Source of the DNA: Deltaproteobacteria bacterium
GTDB lineage: Bacteria; Myxococcota_A; Polyangia; Polyangiales; Polyangiaceae
Length of the DNA stretch: 64,000 bases
Reading direction: 5' to 3'
Assembly (NCBI GenBank): GCA_016875405.1
Contig: VGRJ01000009.1
Coordinates: 1 to 64,000, forward strand
Shown in pieces: positions 59,372 through 64,000 of this stretch. The notes under the pieces are model-generated. The model ran no database searches, was not told the DNA's origin, and saw only the letters and a list, made by a program, of their open reading frames with translations. Position numbers and translations under genes: made by a program. Position 1 is the first letter of the stretch; each line of letters begins with the position of its first letter.

Positions 59372-60406
59372 ATGACGCTCGGGCGAGTGCTCGGTCAGGA
59401 CGCCGCGACGGCCACGCTCCGTCGTGCCTTGGCTCGCGGGCGGCTTCACCATGCGTACCGCTTCGAGGGGCCCGAGGGAGTGGGCAAAGAGCTCGCCGCT
59501 GTCGCGCTGGCGCAAGCGCTCGTCTGCACCGCGGGAGGCGTCGAGGCGTGCGGCAGCTGCGAGGCCTGCGCACGCGCTGGACGTCGGAGCGAGCGGGCTC
59601 CCGAGGTCCCGCTCCATCCCGACGTCGTGCTCGTCGGTCGCGGTCTCTATCCGCCCGAGCTCCTGGGGGGCAAGAAGGAGTCGAGCGAGATCTCGGTCGA
59701 GCAGATTCGACGCGTGATCCTCGCGCGAGCGAGCTACCCGCCTCACGAGGCGCGGCACCAAGTCTTCATCGTGCGTGGGGCCGAGGAGCTCAGCATGAGC
59801 GCCGCGAACGCGCTCCTCAAGACGCTCGAGGAGCCGCGCCCGCACACTCAGTTCATCCTCCTCACATCGCAGCCCGAGCAGCTGCTCGACACCATTCGCT
59901 CGCGGACGTTGCCGATCCGCTTTGGTCCGCTGCCCGACGCGGTGGTGGCGGGTCTGCTGCGGGCTCGTGGTGTCCCCGAAGAGCGCCTCGCGGGCCTCTG
60001 CGAGCTCGCAGGCGGGAGCATGGCGCGTGCGCTTGCGCTCTCCGACCCGGAGGCGAGCGCCGCACGAGAGGCGTTCGTCCGCGGGGTCCTCGAGGCGATG
60101 CGTGCGCCCGGCCTCGGTGCCGCGATCGCCTTCGCCGAGACGGGAGAGCGCGACCGAGCGAGCCTCGTCGATGGCCTCCGCGCCCTCGCCGCGAGCTTCG
60201 CCGTTGACGCTCGTCTGCAGGTCGCGAGCGCGTCGTCACGGGCGCTCGTCGCCGCGCGGCGCCACGAGCTCGTCGAAGATGCGGTCGCGTCGATTGAGCG
60301 GAACGGGCAGGGGACTCTCGTCCTCGGGGCGCTCGTCGCGTCGCTGAAGGCGGGCAGGCAGCTTCGGCCGCACAAGCCTCCCGGAGGGCCTCCCCCTCGG
60401 CGTTGA
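59372..60406 (+). CDS. holB: DNA polymerase III delta-prime subunit
   Basis: 344 residues. Start VLGQDAATATLRRALARGRL and the P-loop FEGPEGVGKELAA (last Ser/Thr is Glu, as in many delta-prime subunits that do not hydrolyse ATP) fit, followed by the zinc-binding region with CGSCEACARAG, VEQIRRVILARASYPPHEA and SAANALLKTLEEPRPHTQF. Delta-prime is the stator of the clamp loader. Length is typical. The final part is Pro/Arg-rich. It lies between a helicase and the convergent thiE gene. Confidence 0.92.
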   Translation: MTLGRVLGQDAATATLRRALARGRLHHAYRFEGPEGVGKELAAVALAQALVCTAGGVEACGSCEACARAGRRSERAPEVPLHPDVVLVGRGLYPPELLGGKKESSEISVEQIRRVILARASYPPHEARHQVFIVRGAEELSMSAANALLKTLEEPRPHTQFILLTSQPEQLLDTIRSRTLPIRFGPLPDAVVAGLLRARGVPEERLAGLCELAGGSMARALALSDPEASAAREAFVRGVLEAMRAPGLGAAIAFAETGERDRASLVDGLRALAASFAVDARLQVASASSRALVAARRHELVEDAVASIERNGQGTLVLGALVASLKAGRQLRPHKPPGGPPPRR

Positions 60407-60483
60407 GCGCCGCGCGCCGCGGTCCCGCGACTCGCTGGCTTGATTTTCGGCAATTGATGCACGTCAGCTGAGGTGCGTGCGCC

Positions 60484-61167
60484 TCATGGGCTGGCGGCGC
60501 CGCCCGACAGCCTCGCGTGAAGCTCCTGCGCGCGCGCGGTGACTCGGGCGTAGCGCTCGTCCTGCGGGAGTCCTCGCTCGACGTCGCACAGCCCGGCGAT
60601 GACGGCGCCGGACGGGCACCGCGCCGCGACGTCGCCGGCGTTTTCGACTCGAATGCCGCCGATCGCGACGGGCGGGAGCCCCGCGGCGCGCACCATCGCG
60701 ACGAGCCGCTCGAGGCCTGCGAGGCCGAGCGTCGGATCGGGGTTTTCTTTCGTGGTCGTGCCGAAGACCGGCCCGAGTCCGACGTAGTCGGGGCGCTCGG
60801 CGAGCGCTCGCTCGACCTCGGCCTCGTTGTGCGCCGAGACCCCGACGAGCCCGCCGCGCCCCCGGGCGAGGACATCGCGCGCGAGGCCGCCTGGCAAGTC
60901 GTCCTGCCCGACATGAACCCCGTCCGCGCCGGCGAGCAGGGCGAGGTCGACGCGGTCGTTTGCGAGGAGCGGCACGCCGCGCGAGCGGCACATCGGGGCG
61001 AGCTGACGCAGGAGTTCGAGCATCCGTCGCCCGCCGCGTCGACTCGATTTGTCGCGCAGCTGCAGCGCGACCGGACGCGCCGCGAGCACGGCTTCGGCGA
61101 AGGGCAGCACCTCGAGGTCGGCGGCGAGCACCGACGTGACGTCGACGATGGCGTACAGCCCGAGCAT
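60484..61167 (-). CDS. thiE: Thiamine-phosphate synthase
   Basis: 227 residues from ATG 61167; an ATG at 61188 would add seven residues but overlaps the start of the divergent gene at 61187. TIM-barrel motifs of the family are in order: MLGLYAIVD, ALQLRDKSS, LLANDRVDLALLAGADGVHV, GQDDLPG, YVGLGPVFGTTTKEN and PPVAIGGI. ThiE joins the pyrimidine and thiazole phosphates of thiamine. Other thi genes are not in the window. It converges on holB. Confidence 0.93.
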   Translation of the reverse strand: MLGLYAIVDVTSVLAADLEVLPFAEAVLAARPVALQLRDKSSRRGGRRMLELLRQLAPMCRSRGVPLLANDRVDLALLAGADGVHVGQDDLPGGLARDVLARGRGGLVGVSAHNEAEVERALAERPDYVGLGPVFGTTTKENPDPTLGLAGLERLVAMVRAAGLPPVAIGGIRVENAGDVAARCPSGAVIAGLCDVERGLPQDERYARVTARAQELHARLSGGAASP

Positions 61168-61186
61168 GAGGTAACCGTTTCGTACC

Positions 61187-62674
61187 ATGAGTAGGGCTCT
61201 CGTGCTGTCGCTCGCGCTCGTCGTCACGGCAGCGGATGCTCTCGCCGGCCGCGCCGACGGTGTCGTTCGGGGCGCTGCGGTGGCACGGAGCGACGCCACG
61301 GCGAGCGCGCCCACGGTCGCCTCGAGCCCAGCCTCGACCTCTGCGGCGGCTGGGGCACTGGGCGAGCAGTCTGGCCCATCGTCGGCGTCGACTCCGCTAG
61401 CCCCTGCAAAGCGGGCCTCCGCTCGCCTGGCACCTACCCTGCCGTCTTCCGCGACGCGCGCGCGCAGGCCGGCTACGCCTCCTCCGCCAGCGCTGCCTCC
61501 CGTCGGCGTCACGCTGCAAGTCCTCGCACCTTCGGTACGCGGGCAGTGGCTGCTGCGACTCGACAACAAGGGTGACGCTCCCGCGCTCGTCTCCGCCGAC
61601 GTGCGCCTCCTCCGCTTCGAGGTGCGTCGCTGGGACGCGAAGAAGGGCCAGTACGCCTCGAAGGGTGAGGTCTGCGATGGGCCGCAGGTGTTCGGCCTCT
61701 CGGAGCGCGCTCCGTTCGGTCGTGAGCTCGTGCTCGAGCCGGGGCACTCGTACGTCGAGGCGTTTGATCCGCGGCTCCTGTGCTTCGGAAAGCAGGCTGC
61801 GCTGCTCGAGCCTGGCATGTCGGTGGCCGCGACGTACGGCTTCGCGCCACAGGCGCAGGTTCCATGGCGCAAGGTCCAGGCTCCAGAGGAGCCTCCCTTC
61901 GTGGCCGATACCGCGCGCGGCCCCCGCGACTTGTCACCGATCAAGCGCCTTGCCGCCGAGGCCTTCGTGCTCTCCGACGCGCCTCCGGCCGTCTTCCCCG
62001 CGCTCGCCGAGCGCCCGGCTCGAAGCGCCGCAGATGCGGACGCACGGCCCTCGAGTGCCGAGGCCGCGAGCCGCACGGCACCGCTCGTCAAGCCATCGCC
62101 TTACCAGACGCCGAAGGATGGACTCGCCGCCGCGATGTCCCTCACCACCGATCGGTTCGCGGACGCCTCCTCGTGGCGAGACGTCGCGTTCGAGGTCGAG
62201 GCTCACAACGTCGGGGCGCGGCCCCTCTGGGCGGCGTTGCGCGCGCGCCAGCTGTCGTTCATGGTTCATAGTGTGAGCGGTGAGATCTATTGCCCGCGCG
62301 TGTCGCAGGATCATCACATCCCGCGCGACATGTTCGAAGAGCTCCAGGGCGGACGGCATCGGCACATCGGCGTCACGCTCTCCGAGCCGTGTGGCGGTAG
62401 CGCTTTCCTTCGCCCGGGCCTCTACGTCGTCGTCCCGACGCTCCATGCAGACGACAACGGCGCCGAGTACGGAATCTCTGCGCTGACCGGCACCGTGACG
62501 ACGCGCGATCCGGGGGCGGTCGGCGGTACTCACCTCGTCGATGACGACGCGACGCTGGTCCGGGTGCGCTCTGGGCCGCAGTCGTTCTACACCGAAGCGC
62601 CCCGCGCCATCCCGACCGATGAGGCTCAGGCCTCGTCCGTTCCAGAGCCGACGTCCAACCCTGTCACGAGGTGA
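61187..62674 (+). CDS. Secreted protein with two Ig-like parts, function unknown
   Basis: 495 residues with an N-terminal signal peptide (LVLSLALVVTAADALAG) and a long Ala/Ser/Thr/Pro-rich linker (about 25-110). Two separate beta-type regions follow: one with VTLQVLAPSVRGQWLLRLDN, and one with DVAFEVEAHNVGARPLWAAL, each with a Cys-containing segment (GEIYCPRVSQDHHIP and SEPCGGSAFL in the second). They look like related beta-sandwich modules joined by a disordered spacer. No named family was recognised. The start overlaps the divergent thiE region head-to-head, and the next lipoprotein gene overlaps at the stop. Confidence 0.6.
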   Translation: MSRALVLSLALVVTAADALAGRADGVVRGAAVARSDATASAPTVASSPASTSAAAGALGEQSGPSSASTPLAPAKRASARLAPTLPSSATRARRPATPPPPALPPVGVTLQVLAPSVRGQWLLRLDNKGDAPALVSADVRLLRFEVRRWDAKKGQYASKGEVCDGPQVFGLSERAPFGRELVLEPGHSYVEAFDPRLLCFGKQAALLEPGMSVAATYGFAPQAQVPWRKVQAPEEPPFVADTARGPRDLSPIKRLAAEAFVLSDAPPAVFPALAERPARSAADADARPSSAEAASRTAPLVKPSPYQTPKDGLAAAMSLTTDRFADASSWRDVAFEVEAHNVGARPLWAALRARQLSFMVHSVSGEIYCPRVSQDHHIPRDMFEELQGGRHRHIGVTLSEPCGGSAFLRPGLYVVVPTLHADDNGAEYGISALTGTVTTRDPGAVGGTHLVDDDATLVRVRSGPQSFYTEAPRAIPTDEAQASSVPEPTSNPVTR

Positions 62675-62925
62675 TCATGCGTACCTATGCGCTCGCGATG
62701 GCCCTGTTCCTCTTCGGATGTGGTGGTTCGAGCGCGGGCGGCGCGACCCGCTCGATGACGATCCGCATGCAGGGGCCGAGCTGCAAGATGGCGTGCTCGG
62801 CGCAGCTGCACCCCGGCGAGGTCGTCACCGACTGCACGCTGCCGCTCGACTTCGAGCCCTCGCGGCGCGACCCGTCGATGACTGTCTGCTTCTTCGGGCC
62901 TGCGCCCGGCAAGTCCTCTCGCTGA
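62671..62925 (+). CDS. Small lipoprotein
   Basis: 84 residues from GTG 62671, overlapping the preceding stop (GTGA), or 82 from ATG 62677. Signal peptide ALAMALFLFGCGG with lipobox FLFGC, then a small domain with four cysteines after the lipobox (SCKMACSAQL, DCTLP and VCFFG), probably forming two disulfides. No family recognised. Coupling to the secreted protein upstream suggests a functional pair. It ends six bases before the convergent enoyl-CoA hydratase gene. Confidence 0.6.
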   Translation: MIMRTYALAMALFLFGCGGSSAGGATRSMTIRMQGPSCKMACSAQLHPGEVVTDCTLPLDFEPSRRDPSMTVCFFGPAPGKSSR

Positions 62926-62930
62926 GGGCG

Positions 62931-63722
62931 TCAGCGCCCGGTCCAGCGGGGCTTCCGCTTCTCGAGGAAAGCCATGAGTCCCTCGCGCGCGTCATCCGTC
63001 GCGAGGCACGCCGCGAGTTGGTCGCGCAAGAGTGGGAGCGCCTCTTCGAGCGCGAGATCGTCCTGCGACGTTAGCGCCTCGAGCCCAAGCCTTACGGTGA
63101 TCGGGCTCTTCTCGGCGACGCGCTGCGTGACCTCGGCCACGGCGGCGTCGAGGTCCCCTTGGTCTACGACGCGATTCAGGAGGCCCACGCTCGCGGCCTC
63201 GGACGCGTCGAGGCGCTCGCCGAAGAGCATCATCTGCACGAGCCTCCGGCGCGAGACATGCCGCCTCAAGACCGCCATGATCATCATCGGGAAGAGCCCC
63301 ACGTCGATCTCGGGCGTCCCGAGCTTCGCGTCTCGGACACCGATCGCGAAGTGCGAGCCCGCCACGAGTCCGAGGCCGCCGCCCATCGCGTGGCCATTCA
63401 CCCGCGCCACGATCGGCTTCGGGGATCGGTCCATCGCGAGCATCAGGTCAACGTAGTCGCCCTTCGGGGGGAGCTCGTCACCTTCCACGCCGCCCGACAT
63501 CTGCGCGAAGTCGCCGCCTGCGCAGAAGGCCGAGCCTTCTCCCGTCAAGACGATCGTTCGGACGGCGTCGTCGGCCGCGGCGTCTTCGAGGACGTACAAG
63601 AGCTCGCTCACCATCCGCGGCCCGATGGCGTTCTTGCGGGCAGGGTTCGACAGCGCCACGCCGAGCGCCCCGCGCTCGTCGACGGGAGCGAGCTTCACCG
63701 AGCGGTAGGCGCGCTCGATCAT
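62931..63722 (-). CDS. Enoyl-CoA hydratase/isomerase family protein
   Basis: 263 residues from ATG 63722, overlapping the stop of the upstream gene (ATGA). Crotonase signatures: LSNPARKNAIGPRMVSEL, GEGSAFCAGGDFAQMSGG, PIVARVNGHAMGGGLGLVAG (oxyanion hole), KLGTPEIDVGLFPMMIM and a C-terminal FLEKRKPRW. The Glu of GTPEIDVG occupies a position used catalytically in hydratases, while the second usual Glu of family members is not evident, so hydratase versus isomerase is open. Coupling to a BKACE-type gene suggests beta-keto acid or acyl-CoA breakdown. Confidence 0.88.
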   Translation of the reverse strand: MIERAYRSVKLAPVDERGALGVALSNPARKNAIGPRMVSELLYVLEDAAADDAVRTIVLTGEGSAFCAGGDFAQMSGGVEGDELPPKGDYVDLMLAMDRSPKPIVARVNGHAMGGGLGLVAGSHFAIGVRDAKLGTPEIDVGLFPMMIMAVLRRHVSRRRLVQMMLFGERLDASEAASVGLLNRVVDQGDLDAAVAEVTQRVAEKSPITVRLGLEALTSQDDLALEEALPLLRDQLAACLATDDAREGLMAFLEKRKPRWTGR

Positions 63723-64000
63723 GTCTGGGCACCGACGCCGAGGATCGCGCGGGCCTCCTCGACCGTTGCCGGCCGCCGTCCGATGCCGCGCACGAGCGCG
63801 ACTGCCTGCTCGACCATCGCGCCGTTCGACGCGGCCATTGCGCCGTCGGGCATGTAGAGATGATCCTCGAGCCCGGTGCGTACGTTGCCTCCCATCACCG
63901 CAGCGGCGGCCAGCATGCGCCAGTGCCCGTGGCTTATCGCGATGCACTCCCACTCTGAGCCCTGCGGCATGATCTTCGTCTGGAGCTGCAGCGACTCGAC
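63719..64000 (-). CDS. BKACE (3-keto-5-aminohexanoate cleavage) family protein, C-terminal part (partial)
   Basis: Ninety-three residues from the window end (frame open at base 64000) to TGA 63719-63721. The C-terminus AVMGGNVRTGLEDHLYMPDG, then SNGAMVEQAVALVRGIGRRP and VEEARAILGV, follows the family pattern GGNVRVGLED-LY-G--A-SNAELVEKA---I-----R-(A)TP-EAR-ILG. BKACE enzymes are zinc-dependent and condense a beta-keto acid with acetyl-CoA to yield a CoA ester and acetoacetate. Metal-ligand His residues lie outside the window. The gene overlaps the enoyl-CoA hydratase gene downstream by four bases. Confidence 0.82.
   Translation of the reverse strand, partial: VESLQLQTKIMPQGSEWECIAISHGHWRMLAAAAVMGGNVRTGLEDHLYMPDGAMAASNGAMVEQAVALVRGIGRRPATVEEARAILGVGAQT

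Overview
The window is 64 kb of very GC-rich DNA with almost all codons ending in G or C. It most likely comes from a chromosome of a Myxococcota (order Polyangiales or a relative). Supporting signs are many lipoproteins with Ser/Gly/Thr linkers, Hanks-type kinases with long disordered tails and one C-terminal membrane anchor, a MYXO-CTERM sorting tail, a TRAP cluster with a TatT lipoprotein, and cysteine-rich secreted proteins. The assignment is inferred from gene content. I see no insertion sequence, phage gene, CRISPR array or rRNA. One tRNA is present.

Layout. 1-2.2 kb: secreted cysteine-rich proteins and a copper monooxygenase-like lipoprotein. 2.2-2.9 kb: two decayed gene fragments and tRNA-Ala(GGC). 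2.9-9.7 kb: MlaC-like protein, TPR protein, aspartokinase, an acidic protein and small envelope proteins. 9.8-16.3 kb: a two-gene acyl-CoA dehydratase activase/DUF2229 system with a divergent TetR regulator and a perfect operator-like palindrome. 16.3-24.4 kb (minus strand): VWA lipoprotein, SprT/DUF2786 protein, metallophosphoesterase, glgC, a lipoprotein, and a compact quinol:cytochrome c oxidoreductase (b6-type cytochrome fused to two c-type domains, plus a Rieske protein). 24.5-29 kb: MoxR ATPase, selD, ndk, dapD-dapE. 29-33 kb: MshEN-like protein and a twin-kinase protein. 33-38.5 kb: MATE exporter and a TRAP transporter (DctQ-DctM-TatT). 38.6-41.1 kb: ArsR-methyltransferase fusion with ahcY. 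41.2-44.1 kb: a fused RNA methyltransferase/pseudouridine synthase and lipB. 44.1-51.4 kb: a duplicated S41-protease-like plus lipoprotein module, another lipoprotein and a MYXO-CTERM protein. 51.4-64 kb: S2P protease, M2 peptidase, a kinase, DUF3516 helicase, holB, thiE, lipoproteins, an enoyl-CoA hydratase and the end of a BKACE gene.

Most notable: (1) selD continues through an in-frame TGA at 26344-26346. The extended product has the family's usual length and places selenocysteine exactly where the catalytic Cys/Sec is expected, with a SECIS-like hairpin (loop GGUCG) just downstream, so this genome probably makes selenoproteins. (2) A tandemly duplicated, translationally coupled pair (secreted S41-like protease plus an NLL-DGDFE lipoprotein) at 44139-49862 looks like an uncharacterised envelope system. 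(3) The activase locus carries three related TGACCCG palindromes at its boundaries but no recognisable classical dehydratase. Other items worth a look are the b6-cc cytochrome fusion, the bifunctional RNA-modifying enzyme, the ArsR-methyltransferase/ahcY unit and the PHM-like copper enzyme.

Functional links: lysC, dapD and dapE serve lysine/diaminopimelate synthesis. The ArsR-methyltransferase and ahcY belong to the SAM cycle. The 62.9-64 kb genes look like part of acyl-CoA or beta-keto-acid breakdown. Starts were chosen from signal peptides, stop/start overlaps and family alignment, and are stated where they differ from the longest open frame.
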